DNA of 55,673 bases from Ophiocordyceps camponoti-saundersi (nom. inval.) (GCA_003339415.1 PDHQ01000235.1:1-55673), one strand, 5' to 3'. Positions 23,572-36,100 are shown, counted from the stretch's first letter. A program made the numbers and translations. Notes: generated by a model not told the origin, from the letters alone.

Positions 23572-25688
23572 GATGTTCCAGATGGGGGGCTCAACGAGGA
23601 AGGCAAATCATATCCTAGATTCGTAAGGGGGTTAGGCAAAGACAAGCGAGACGCGTTAAAGCGCGTTTACCGCTCACGAGGGGCTTCTAGGGAGCCGAAA
23701 AGGTTCGCTGATGCGACGAGTCACATGGAGGTTCGAAAAATCCGAAGCTTCTATAGCCTTGGAAAGGACGAGAGATGACGGTAGACGGTGGTGATAGCTG
23801 CGGTCAGGTTGGTGAGGTCTTGCCGTTACAAGGATCTGTGAGGAAGCGGGGCGGGAAAACTCTCTGGTGTTGGCCGCGTTAGGGCATCAGCTCGGCGAGA
23901 GTGTGGCGCAAATAGCTTTAGCCTTTATCACCACGGCGGCGCATGAGGCTGGTGCTGATGGAGCTGCGCCACAGGTGCTTTTATACTCTTTTTTTTTCGT
24001 TATCTCTCTCTTGTTTCTGTTTTTAGGAGCCTCAACTGTAATGCCTCATGCCGCACGCAGTGCTGGTTCCAAGATTTCCGAGTCATGCTCACGATTTGAA
24101 GCTTACATATGAATGTATGTATGTATGTGCATATGCCCACGGTTTCTCTTGGCACTTACCTACCTAGGTATCTACCAAGGTAACAGGCATTGATTCATGT
24201 CAGGACTATGATTCCTAAGAGTCTGCTCATCTTTGCGGGACGGCCGACTGCGGCGGCAAAGACCCCAAAACCCGGCACTCAGCTGCTGATCACTACCCAC
24301 CCGTTTATGTACATATGTACAGTATGCGTATCCATAAACTCCTCCCGAACATTAACACAGCAAGCCGGATCAGGGAGAAGAGAATAACATGCTATAAGTG
24401 TGTAAGAAAAAGGAAAAAAGAGGCAAAAGAAAGAAAAACCCGCGTCGACGGAGTACGAATAGTTGGGTTGAAACGACGGCACCTTGATTCAGCACAGTGA
24501 TTGAAACAGCTCGTCAGCAGCCAACTCGGCTAGCTCCCGCGCACAGTGATCCGCCCGTAGCGGATAGCCGTTGAACCTCGGACCGGCACATAGCAGAGGA
24601 ATGATTGAGGAATGATGACTGCGTCCTGCACTGCCTTGTTGTCAAGTCGTGTTCTTTTTTTGGGCACCTCACTGGCCCTCGTGTATTGATGCCCATTCGC
24701 GTCACGTGATAGAACATGATAGCGTTGTCCGGAGGATGGTAGGTATCGTTGATGCACAGTCCTGATTGTTTATCTGTGCGGATACATGCGTGGGTAAGGA
24801 CGTGAACTCTGTGATTCTCGGCTAGAGCCAGTACACAGACGGAGTATGTAGAGCCAGTACAACGGCAAGCCAAAAATAACGACGAAGGAGAGACTCGTCT
24901 CATCGCGGGCAAAGGTATTCGAGGTTGATTACTAGGTACCTATGTATATACCTATGTATGTGCATGTAGGAATATATTCGCAGGCTCACTGCTAGCACAG
25001 CCACCATGGTTCGGTTTTACAAAGGCCGAGTCCCGACCTGGCGGACATTTCGGTGGGTGATTTCCGCTCCGCCCGGGCACGGACAACAGCAAGTTGTTGG
25101 TGCGGCAAGAAGCCCGCCTATGAGGTACGGCATGTGTGTGTGTCTCTACCTATGTACGGATATACATGCGTAAAGACACAGGCAATTCTGTAGCTGTGCG
25201 ACGTCTGCGATCCAATCAACCCCCCCCCCGCCTCAGATCGCACGCAGCATCACAGATCATTGCCATTCTTCCCAGGTCTGAACCGACGCAATGTGGGATG
25301 CGATGCTTAGCTCATTCACATCCTGCATGGAGAAAGGGACCCTTGACTGCGCCACCTCGGGGCCCACACTAAAAGTCCCTCTTACCTAAGGACGGCTTGC
25401 AGCAGCGAACAACCCTGTCTCCCGTTTTTCTTTTCTCGGCAGCTTACGCGTCCCCTATCCACCCTGTTAAGCCTCACACCCCTCCAGCGCCGAGCCATCT
25501 AGCACACGGTCCATTCATAGCTGGTTCACTTCCTCGCTCTGACGGTAGTTATCCTGCTTCGTGAATACTCCCTCTCTGCCTCTGATCTTCATCATCGTTA
25601 CCATCATCATCACCTTCGCCGCGACTACAGCGGCTCATCCTCCCAACTCCCGGCGACGACGGGCGACGACGACGAACCACCAACCAGC
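23572..25688. other. Divergent spacer between DUF2293 and bZIP genes
   Basis: A 2.1-kb bidirectional upstream region. No convincing gene is visible. Short TATG/CATA units (near 24113-24132 and 24305), a palindromic ACCTACCTAGGTA block (near 24158-24172) and a C9 run (near 25221) occur. The final 250 bp is a CT-rich leader for the bZIP gene. Confidence 0.55.
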
Positions 25689-27314
25689 ATGTCGGAGTCG
25701 GCCTCTAGCAGCACCGTCGACTTCGACGCCCTCATCGACTTATCAGAGTTCGACAATAATAACTACCCTTCTTCCTCGCTCTCACCCACGCCCACGGCAA
25801 AGGCCGCCTTCTCTAGTCCACTATCCATCCCCGTCCCAACGCCCGGCCTTCCCGCATCCACCCCGCAGGCGCTCAGCGGGCCTAGCCACAAGTATGACTT
25901 GTATCGCCAGCAGACAGGCTTCGTTCCAGGCGCCATCGCCAACACCATGGCCGTCAACCAGACCACCAACGCCGGCTACCACGACTGCTATCTTGACAAC
26001 TTGACGACGCCCGATACCCAGTCCTTCATGTTCAACACATCGCCATCGCTGCTCGCCATGGATATCGACGCCGACCCGCTCCTCAACACCGTCAATCCGA
26101 GCAACATCGAAAACGACGGCCTCGCATCTCCGGCTTCCTCCTCGAGCAACGTCGGTCGTCTCTATCCAGGCGCTCACTCCCAGGCTGCTCTCGCCAAAGC
26201 AAATGCTCAGCAGAGACAGCGCGTCAAGGCTCCACAGCCGGCCGATCCCCTCGTCGAACAAAAGATCGCCCAGGTCCTCAACTCGATGCGCGCCACACCT
26301 TCCGCGCCCGAGTCGTCCGGTCAGGCCGCTCACACCAGCCTGCCTCGCTCAAGGAAGGATGACGAAGACATGGACGAGGACGAACGCCTTTTGGCCAGCG
26401 AGGAGGGAAAGAAACTGAGCAGCAAGGAGCGGAGGCAGCTTCGCAACAAGGTCTCGGCTCGCGCATTCCGGTCGCGGAGAAAAGGTAATGCGTCCCTCGC
26501 CCTCGTTGATTGATCTGTTGACTGATCCGGTGCAGAATACATCTCCCAACTCGAGGCGGAAATTGCCACCAAGGTCAACGATAACAACCATCTGCGTGCC
26601 CAGAACCGTCTCTTGTTTGAGGAAAACAAGCGCCTCGGCGACTTGACGCGCATGCTACTCTCTAGTCCATCCTTCTCTAACTTCCTCGACCACCTGAGCA
26701 CAAACCCCCAGGTCAAGGCGGAGCCTCAGCATGAGGAACATCTACCGACCTATACGTCCAAGGATACCAATCCCCGCAGCGGTCAGCAGTCGCATCAAGA
26801 ACAGATTGGCATGGTCATGATTCCCGAGCACAGCATGGACTTTTCTCAGCTCAGCCTCGACAGCGCCGCCGCCTACAACTTTCAGCCCCAGGTATTCGTT
26901 GTCGACACGCCCCAAGTATCTGCTGTCGTCGACTTCTCAGTCCTGTCGGGCAAGACTGACGACTTTGTCGACGACCCAGCTCAGCCTGACGAGGGAGACA
27001 GCAAGGTCAGCATGCCGGCTATTGAGCGCCCCGACGAAAGCCACAAGGTCACTCAAAGCGGAGCATCCGACGATGACGAATTCGAACGGGATCCCGAATT
27101 TGCCCTGTTCCACTCAGAGCCACCGCAGAAGACGGTCGACAACGACGGTCCCGACATAGTAAGCGGAACTGAGTCGAATACGCTCTCCAGTGATCTGCTT
27201 GTCGACACGGAGTCCGAAGAAGTTTTTGCGCAAGCCATGGCCCGCGTTAAGCGGATTAGTGCTGAGCTGGAGCCACTTCTTTCGAGGCTCGAGATTCTCA
27301 CAAGGGACTTGTAG
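25689..27314 (+). CDS. bZIP transcription factor (MeaB-like)
   Basis: Two exons, 25689-26484 and 26536-27314, give 524 residues. The first 240 residues are Ser/Pro/Asn-rich and disordered. The basic region KERRQLRNKVSARAFRSRRK ends exact exon 1, and exon 2 begins EYISQLEAEI and carries the leucine zipper with LLFEENKRL and then DLTRMLLSSPSFSNFL. The RNKVSARAFRSRRKEY signature and the post-zipper segment resemble the fungal regulator MeaB of nitrogen metabolism, but this is recalled similarity and the orthology is not tested. The C-terminal half is acidic and may activate transcription. The 51-bp intron separates the DNA-contacting helix from the dimerisation helix. It is divergent from the DUF2293 gene. 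Nuclear localisation is expected. Confidence 0.9.
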
Positions 27315-29342
27315 GGCATTGAGCCATGGTCGTGTTTCTTCGTTCCGGTACTTCCCCCAGAACCCGTCGACCTGGCATCAGCGGGACAGGTACATATTCA
27401 GTTGACCCGCATCCGGATTTGAGCGTTTCGAACGAACAAGCTCCCTTCAGTCCAAGTCGAAGGGCAACTATTTTTATTTGTGCTTTATTTTTCTTCTTAT
27501 CCTATTTCCTTCCTACATCTTTAGTTCATGTTGGCATTGGCATGGCGGGCGATAGTTTCAAAGTGTAACCGGCGCTTGGAAAGTCGAGTGTGTCGAGAGC
27601 AGTCAAAGGATTGACCGTAGTCGGTGGGGGGTTTCAGGGAGAGGACATGTTAGATGAGTCTGGATGGTAAATACATACAGAGAACATCATCAAATCTAAG
27701 TTGTCCATATCTCGACGGATGAGGAGGCCTAAAGATGGTCATTAAACGGATTGATGGGAGGAGCTGATGGGAGGCAGCTCTATCAGCTGTCGCGTGCGAG
27801 CACATCTAGTCAAGTAGACAGCTGGGCTGCAATCGATACCGACGGATGAGCAAGAGTAGAGGGGGCATCGACCGACGGATAAGAAGGGGGTTAGCAGACA
27901 TTACTGGATAAGTCCGAATCATGCGAGAGGAGCCTCTGGAGAGCCAGGAACTCAATGTTGATTCCGCAACAAGACCTCGGCACACGGACAAGGTCGCGGA
28001 GATTCCGGGATACAGACGTGCCGTGAGAAAAGCAACAGGCTTGATGATTTCATTCGTAATTAGTTGCCAGTCTCGGCAGGGTAGGTATTATGCTTGGGAA
28101 CTTTAATATGACAACAGTTTGAACCGCCAGTGGAGGTATCGTTATCAAACACACAAGCTAATCCAAGGAGGACACTATGGGTGGAAAGACAGGATTGACC
28201 TTGATTCGAATGGAGATGACAGCTGGGTTCCTTGGAGTCTGATGGAGAGTTGAGTGTGTGTGTACATACATACACACACACACACAGGTAGGTAAGAAGT
28301 TGGGTAACTGACATGACGTTGTCTCCATGCCGTTGTCGAAAATGGACACGTAGCAACGGCCTATGCTGAGATTTGACATGCGTGAATTATTCTTCTCCTT
28401 TTCATGTCGGGTATTTCATTGAAGTGCTTGGAAGGCCGGTTTCCGAGACTTGGTTATGGTTAATGAATTAGCCATGGCACTTTTTATTCTTGTTCCTTTA
28501 TATAGCTATATCATATATATACATACATATATACGTGGTATTCGACATTGAGGTCACAGGCTAATGCCATCCTCTTCTACCCGCTCTCATCTGATTGTAT
28601 GTATGTAGTAGGTAGAGATATATCACTCAAACGGTTTCGTAATGCCGCGCAAGAGAAGGGGGGAAAAGAATGGCAACTAAGAAAGACTAAACTTGAATTC
28701 AATTGGGGAACGGAATATGTTCCGACTTCTAAAGAAAGGTTCCAACTTGTCAACCCCCCCCCCCCCCCCCCTCTTACTTGGTTTTACAACTCCCGTACGT
28801 TGGTTTAACAACTTCCGGTTGCAAGTCAGAGTTTTCCATCAAGTCTTTAAGATCTTGATTATACTCACCTTTGAGACTTTCAACCTTAAAAGCCAAGTTT
28901 TAGCTAAGTAAACAGAAGTAATTCAAACCCAACATCCTGACTTTCCCTTCAACACCCTCCTACACGTCAATGCAACGTCCGTCATGAAGGAATTCCACGT
29001 CCTACCAAGCAAATGGCCAGCTGAAAGCAAAGACAAAAAGCCGCCAACTGCACAGACAACTTGCCTACTTGGGGGACTCTTGACTCTGATAGAGCAACCT
29101 TGGCTCGAACCATTTAACCCGATCCCAACATATAGCTCCCTGTCTTTATTCCTTCATTGCCCGATTCGTAGGTTGTCCGGGTATAAGAAGCAAACAGGCA
29201 GTCAAGTCTGAACAAAGTCCATAGAAGATCGTTCCCTCATATTGACAGTCACACACATTCTCTCGAGACAAGTTTCCTAGCCCCCCTCCCCGCCGAGATA
29301 TTCTACAGCATAAACAGAAAGAAGACTCACTCGATAGCGAAA
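27315..29342. other. Intergenic spacer upstream of toxin-like gene
   Basis: A 2-kb region with no supported gene. It has CA/GT units near 28253-28288, AT-rich TATATACATA units near 28505-28535 and a C18 run (28754-28771). Reading frames of 60-98 codons here show no signal peptide or conserved motif. Confidence 0.55.
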
Positions 29343-32102
29343 ATGCATCTTGGCCGGGCCCTGGCCTGCTTTTTACTGCCATGGCTCGGCACGGCGAAAA
29401 GCCTTGAAGCTCGTTCACCGCCCAAATTCGTGAGCGGGTCGCCAGATGGTGATCCCAGACTGATGTACATCGTTGGCCCGATCCCAGCAGCGTCTGCCTT
29501 CAGCCTTGGAATCTTCGGCTCTTACGGGCTCGAGCATCGATGCGTTCTATGGGGATCGTATGAGATGGTGGCCGTCATGCCGGGACGGTATCACGTCGTG
29601 GCTCATACGAACCCGCAAGCGGCGATCCAGGGTTGGGCACGATCCTGGACTCGACGACATGGACGATCCAGACCACCTTTCTTCAACTCGATTCAAATCT
29701 ACGCCGTCTCCTTGACTGAAGATGATCGGCTCCTCGCCAGGTTCGACAACGATTCCGTCCTTTACTCGACCTATTGGTCAACCTGTGACGCCCGAGCATG
29801 GCCTCCTCGTTTCGTTCATTACTATGCCACTATCCCATCCGTCACTGACTACAGCTTCCTTGCTGATGATGATATCGCCCGCGAGGCAATTCACCGTTTA
29901 CGATGGAGAGCTCGTCGACACGCTACCCTCAGCCCTCTCGTCGGACTGGCTCCGATCCGGTCGGCCCCGGTGGGAAGCACGACGTGTCAGTGTCAGACCA
30001 ACTATCATCTTACCCAGCAGCTTAATGGCTTGTTGAGTCTCGGATCCGACTTACTTAATGTCTTATATCCCGAGGCTGTGCAGTTTCTGCGAGATATCTT
30101 CTGTGACCACCTCGCAGGCGAAGGTCAGTACGGAGAAAGATCTGGGCGTTTCTTCTTACACCAGTGCTGACCCATGAGAAGCCGAATACAACCGATGCGC
30201 CGAGATCTCGGATGAAGTCGCACGCGCCCGGCTGGGCATCGAACAGGGCCCTTCACGACCGGATGCTCCGGTACCGGTGGTAGGTCAAGCGGAACCTCCG
30301 CCGATGGCTGACCAGCCGATGGACCCGAACCCGAACCCTGTCTCGCCCATTCCTGAAGCCAAATTACCCCCGGGGCAGGCCCGGTCTCCGATGATCCGGC
30401 CTGCGGTCCGGGTTCCTCCTCCGCTTGCTCTGCCTGAGATGCCCCAAGGTTCATTTCCGGCTCCGAAGAAACCGAACCCGTACATCACACCGGCATTCCA
30501 TATCGCACGCCCGGTCCAAATCCCCACCACGCCGTTCATATCCGGCCTCGGGCCGATCCCCGGTCCCTCACATCACCCACCCCGAACACACCCGTACCCT
30601 TTGGTCGTGCCTTCGCCAGTGACACAGCCAGGAGTTGCGCAGCCGCCTCCAGAGCTTCCACCGAGCTTCGAGGTTCCTAACCCCCCTCCTGAGCTCTCTC
30701 TGTCGGCCCCCGGCCCATCTCAACGCCGGCTCGAGGATGAACTGCAGGAGTTTGCGTGTCAGACGTCTTTTTTCAGTGGTAATGATGACCAGTTTCTCCC
30801 TACTTTCTTGCCTTGACTCTCTCTTACTGACGCCATCCCCGCAGAGGAAATCTTCCAGGGCGTCTGGGATGCGCTTCGACCTTACGTTGGTATGGGCATC
30901 GATCGCCTACAAGAGCATTTCCCCGATCTGGACGAAACATCGCTCTCCCTCCTCAGCCAGGGAAGCTGTTCTCCTTTCCATAATCACCAGCTTGGCAAGA
31001 GATCGCCAGAAACAGGCGACGAAGGCAGTATGAACATCCCCCCCTCCCCCTCTCCGTCTCCCAATCTTCATCAAGCCCGAAACTTACACTGAATGAAGCC
31101 AAAGCAGCCAACGGGACAGCATGCGAGAACCTGGCCTTCTCCATCGCTGGCAAGGCGAGCAACTTTTCTCCAGAGATGGAAGCCCAGGTTCTAGCACCGT
31201 CATTCGACGGACTGGAGAAGATCGAGAATTGCGTCGAGCTCGACTCCCTTCAAGTCCGCATAGAACTGTCATCCGACGTAGTGTATGGCTGGGAGGGCGC
31301 CGGCACCAACGACGACATCTTCATCAAGGTGGGAGGCCAGACGATTTTGCTGCTCAACAGCCCGTGGAAAGGCTCCGTCGCAGACCAGCCCGTGGACCTC
31401 GTCAAGGCCTTTGGAAACGACGCCATCGACTTCAAAAACTTCACCCAATTCAGTCTCTTCCCGCGGAGATCGGAGACGATGCCCCCAGGAGGAGACCCCT
31501 TCAAACTCAAGGGTTCCGTCCGCCCACCCCCCTATCTCTTCTCAACTGTCAAGGACATACTGACTGGTCTTATAGGCCTCATCTTCACTGCCCGCTGCGT
31601 CGGAGATCCCCACAGAGAAGTCATCGTAGACAAGTACTCGGCCGTAAACCAGGACATCTACCGCATGAGGTGGCCTTCAAAATACGATGGACAAATCGCG
31701 CTCAAGGACTGGCACTACTCGCCCTTCGACACAAAGGCTCAGACGCTGGCCGTATCGCCTCCCGGCATACTAGACTTCTGCTCTCACCTCAAGGCCCTCG
31801 AGGTCAAATTGACGCTCGATGGCCTGTGGCAGAGCTGGTTCTCCGGCGGCACGTCCGACAATGTGTATCTGAGCATCGGCATGGAGAACAAGCCCGGCAG
31901 AGGCTCCATCTTACTCGCCCAGAGCCCTTCAGCCGGCCAGGAGTTCACGGCCGACTTCGATCTTTACAAGTTCTTCGGACAGAAGACGGTGCCTGTCTCG
32001 GCTATTCTTTCATATGTTGATGTATATGCCACTCCGGGCTCAGGACAGAGCGCCAATTATACAGACGGCTGGCAAATCAAGAGTACGTTTTCACTCCTGT
32101 CT

Positions 32103-32139
<37 letters not shown>

Positions 32140-32488
32140 NNNNNNNNNNGTTGTTTTATGTTTTGTCGTTTTACCTCGCCCCGGGTCTGGGCACGCGTCC
32201 CATTTATACCCACGCGCTTGCACTCACACCCCCCCTTTTCCCCCCTTCTTCCCCCCCCCCCCCCCCCTTCCTCTCTCTCCCTTTCTATCTACGGCTTGAC
32301 TCTTACGCTGACCCTGCATCCGTATAGGCATCGTCTTCGATGGCCAATGCTCTGATCGCAACCACACCGTCAGAGCCAATATCAACTTCCCAGATGGTAA
32401 ATGGGTTGAACGCCAAGCGGGCAAAGAATGGGGCTTGGTTTACACTCATGACAAGATGGGGTTGGAAAGATGGTTCCGAGTTGACTAG
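29343..32488 (+). CDS. Secreted enterotoxin/ADP-ribosyltransferase-like protein
   Basis: Five exons: 29343-30123, 30182-30778, 30845-31027, 31099-32082 and 32328-32488, total 902 codons with consistent phases. A signal peptide opens the protein. Residues about 25-200 have the segment order of fungal proteins related to bacterial enterotoxin A/pertussis S1 ADP-ribosyltransferases, but the usual Arg and Ser-Thr-Ser positions look altered, so activity is doubtful. Residues about 270-440 form a long Pro-rich linker. The last 380 residues hold two similar beta-sandwich-like modules (about 568-645 and 750-840) with shared features GT-x-D-[DN], a hydrophobic strand, SP and D-L-x-K-x-F-G. Intron 4 contains a poly-C tract and an N gap. 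At the fourth splice, acceptors at 31098 and 31107 both keep frame. Such genes are often expanded in insect pathogens; a role in host interaction is inferred. Family assignment is moderate, gene structure strong. Confidence 0.72.
32104..32139. repeat. Poly-C tract in intron beside gap
   Basis: Thirty-six C residues lie in intron 4 of the toxin-like gene (32083-32327) and end at the N gap. A second C-rich stretch follows at about 32228-32268. Confidence 0.9.
32140..32149. other. Assembly gap (10 N)
   Basis: Ten unknown bases of probably arbitrary length lie inside an intron. The flanking exons splice in frame, so the gap does not disrupt the coding model. Confidence 0.95.
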
Positions 32489-32736
32489 ATAGGTAGGACT
32501 TCTGTAGGTAAGATACCAGTAACAGCCATCTCCTCCTTCAGCAATACATAGAACATAGTTCAACTGTTTTGAGGACATTGCTTCAGATTACTTATTGAGA
32601 TACGACTCATGAACCGCAACTGCAACGCGCCGTAGCCAACTCCATCCTAACAGTAACACCCATAGGAAGGAAGATTCCCCCCCATCTCAACCCAAACCAC
32701 CGTTTTCGCCGTCGATTATACCTCCCTCATACAGTC

Positions 32737-34493
32737 TCATACAGTCTCTCGCGGTTTCACCGGCAGCCCCGTGAGGCTGACGCCGTCATCATCGTACTCT
32801 CTGAAAGTTGAGGGCGTCGAGAAGTTTCTGTTGACGATGCCCGTGGTATGTGCGCCCGACGAAGCGCCCCCAGCTCCCTGACGCAACTCCCAGCTCCCTA
32901 TCCTGGCTTCGGCAGCGCCGACCCGTGAGACGGAAACGTCGGCGTCACAGGGCCCCTTTTTCGGTTTTCTAAAGCCACGAAAGGCACTGAACCAGGGACT
33001 TTTACCGTCGGGACGGTGGGAGCTCCTTCGGACGCAGCAGACGACAGCTACGAAGGCGATGATGACTAGGATAAGCGCTGCGCCGACGATGCCCGCGAGC
33101 GCCGAGCTGAGGCCAGATCGAGCAGCAGTCGGAAGAGGGGAACACCAAGGCGAAGTGAGGTCAGCGTGGCAAACACGGCACCACTGCGTCGCCGTCGCAC
33201 CCCGGGCTGTCATCTGGCGAAGGAATGCCGTGTAGGGGATAGCGGCGCCGTCGAGACCGGAGCCGAAGAGCGGATAAGTGGTAAAGGTCTCGTCGGCATC
33301 GACCGACGGCTTGTAGGACAGCCGCACCCGCAGATCGGCCGTCTTCGGAAAGGACCGGCCAACTCCCGCTGCGGCGTCTGAGACGACTTCAAATACCAAG
33401 GCGGCGCCTGGACCCGGCATGCGGGAAAGCGGTCCCGAAGCCAAGTTTTCCCTCGTCATTAGGTCGACGACGGAGAAGAGAGAGATGAGTGGCCTGGGAG
33501 AGCCAAACATAAGCGTCATTTTACCCCTCGCGCCGCCAACCCCGACGACGGTGGCCAGCCGCCTTGCAAGCTGAGTGGCGAGGGTTCGGCCGGCGATGCT
33601 ATATAATCGTGGAAAAGAAGCCTCTCCTGATGTCATAGCGAAAGGAGGACTTTTATCGCTTGTGCCATTGTATCCAGTCTTGTCACGCTCTGAGGAGAAT
33701 GCGAGGTTGCCGAGAATTCTCATGACTCCATCGGCGTTTTGGAGGTTCTTGTTCACCGTCTCGTTGTGTGTGTAAAGGTATTTGACCAGGTTGTAGACCT
33801 TCATGGCGTTGACATAAGTGGCCTGCTCTAAAGGAATCATGTTTCGAAGCGGTTCGGTGCTAAAGAGTTCCTGGTAAAGACCGTCACTTGCCACGGTTCT
33901 TGCCACTACGTCTTTGCGCGTCAGAAATGAAGTCTCGATCTCTTGCTGCCACGCGAAGCAACCAACGTCTCCTTGAATACTGGCAAGGGTAAATCAGTAT
34001 GACATGCGGCCCGGCGGGGAAAGGGGGGGCAAGTCTGTGCGCACCCGACAGAAGAAGGGTCCTGAGACGAAAGGGTCTGAACCAAAGGATACTGATAGCC
34101 GTTGAGGGGATATTCCATGGCGGTATTTCCAGCAGCGTAATTGCGACCCAGGTCGGTAGTCTGAGGGGGGTAAAGACCCTGCAAGAAAGCGAGGGCACCA
34201 CCAAACACCCAGGCTTTGTTCTGGGAGGCGACAGCGAGCTGCCGGTTGTCTATGACATCGACGGGCATGTTGCGAAGAAAGGTGCCGTTGCTGGCGGACA
34301 GATAGCGACGGCGAAAGGCGCTTCCCTGACGCCAGAGCTCTTGAGCGCCATCAGGAGTGAGGACAGGCTGTCTTCCGGCGAGAAGAGGGCTCGTCTCCCC
34401 ATGCGCGATATAAGCGGCAGCGGCCCATACCGTGTCGGCGGTGGCATGAACGGCCATGGTGACGGCGACGACGAAGACGGCGATCGAGGCCAT
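32737..34493 (-). CDS. Membrane-anchored histidine acid phosphatase-like protein, probably inactive
   Basis: A minus-strand gene with exons 34493-34045 and 33979-32737, giving 563 residues. The ATG at 34493 gives a good signal peptide (MASIAVFVVAVTMAVHATA); an upstream in-frame ATG at 34595 would add 34 residues. The fold matches fungal histidine acid phosphatases: the strand before the active site, LTPDGAQELWRQGSAFRRRYL, and later conserved blocks. The catalytic RHGxRxP motif is replaced by AHGETSP (His31 kept, both Arg lost), and the position expected for the His-Asp proton donor reads FGSPRPL. A transmembrane helix (about residues 420-445, ending in CCVRRSSHR) is followed by a cytosolic tail of about 115 residues. 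It is best read as a surface pseudo-phosphatase that may bind ligand or act as a sensor. It converges on the toxin-like gene with 248 bp between stop codons. Confidence 0.8.
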
Positions 34494-36100
34494 GGCTCGG
34501 GGACGCACTGCTGCTGCGAATGCCAATGGAGGCAGACACAGACAGACAGATGGGCCGGCCGCGGAGGGGGACGGCATCGGAAGAAGCCAGCTCACTAGCT
34601 GCAGCTGCTAGTCGGCCACGAAGCTGCACATGGCGGGATGCGATGCGGGGAGTGTGCATGTTCGGCCATTGGCTGACGGGCGATGGCATTTGGCTGGTGT
34701 CGGTACTTGCGCCCATGAAGCTTGAAGCTGTGAAAAGGTTGTAGCTACCGCTTATTCGCTCTGAGATGGGGTAGGACGGAGACGACTAGGATGGAGACGA
34801 CGGAGAAGACGACGACGCCGACAACGACTTTGTCGTCATGTCAAGGGTCACGTGCCGGCGATGTTTCTTCTGTTCTGCCAAGAGTCGATGAACAACGATG
34901 CTTGACACGATGTGAAGATCCATGATTGGAATGAGGCTCCGCCATACATACTGTCACTGTACATAAGGCGGGATATCTTATCGATCTCATCTGATCAATA
35001 ACAGCCCGACGGTTGAAGCTCCGACGACGCGTATTTTACACGTTATATGCACATTCATTACTCTCTCTGAGACACCTGGGTTTTTTAGGTCAGGTTGGTC
35101 TCTTATTGTTTGCTCTGGCGCAAGCCACGCAAAAAAGCATGACATCTCTGCATATCCGTACATACAACGCACGGGGAGTACGGACGCGTAGACGGAGTAG
35201 GTACCGTCATACATGCGCGTGCTGTATCCATACCTGCTGCCGAGATGCACCTGCGAGGCGCCATCTGCTGCTTGTCCCTCCCGAGTCGCGCAGCAGAATC
35301 CAGTCCAGCCCTACCGCTTCTTAGATGTGTTGAAGCGATGAAGCGCAAATGCCGCGCTCGCTCATTGTGGCGGCGCTGTGAGGAGGGGGGGGAGGACCAC
35401 GATAAGCACACTTGTACCCATCACCAGCCAAAAAGAGGGACTGCTTATGTAATCTGCATAGCAGCCGGCAGGGGAGGACCTGAGTAGAAGGTTGCTGCGT
35501 GTCGGATCATCGGTATCCTTACTGCTATAAATCGCCTAAATCTACGAAAAGCCACCTGCAGCGGCACCTACAGCCCACGTCTCTCGTATCCAGCCGCTCC
35601 AGCCAGGCAAGGTCCCCAGTACCTGTCTTAGTATCCAGGCGCTTAACCTTGTAAGGCCTAGGCCGCCTAGGTGCCTCTCTAACTCTCTCTGTCTCTCTCT
35701 CTCTCTCTCTCGGCCTCTCCCCCTCCCCTCCAACAGTGCAGGGCCCGTCAGTGGACGAAGGCTGCCCGCACATCCTGCCAATTTTCTCCGCATCCTTCCG
35801 CTCGGCCTCCCTTGTCCTCGCATCATCGCGACACATCGTGCTACCGAGAGCCTCACCTACTCCTACGAATACAGCTCGCAAAAGTAGCCTGTTGCTGCTC
35901 TTGTCGCCACTTCCTTCGCCCTCGCCTTAGCCTTTTCTCCCGCCGTGTCGAGATCGCCGACAACCCCCTCTTCCCCCTCATCATCGAGACGTCCATCGTC
36001 GACGACCATCACGACATCGACGGGAAGCAGAGCAGAACCTCCCCATCAATCCGCTAGCCCCATGGCCGAATCGTGAGCCGCGGCTTGAGTCCTTTCCGCC
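34494..36100. other. Divergent spacer between phosphatase-like and KDM4 genes
   Basis: About 1.6 kb of bidirectional upstream sequence. It has a CAGA run near 34535-34552 (within the alternative phosphatase start region), a near-palindrome rich in CCTAGG (about 35655-35675), a TC run (about 35690-35712) and a long CT-rich leader up to the KDM4 start. A four-codon upstream ORF ends 24 bp before the KDM4 ATG. No other gene is supported. Confidence 0.55.
36062..36076 (+). promoter_or_regulatory. Short upstream ORF before KDM4-type gene
   Basis: ATG-GCC-GAA-TCG-TGA encodes only MAES and ends 24 bases before the main ATG at 36101. If the transcript begins upstream of it, it could lower or tune translation of the demethylase. 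Confidence 0.45.
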
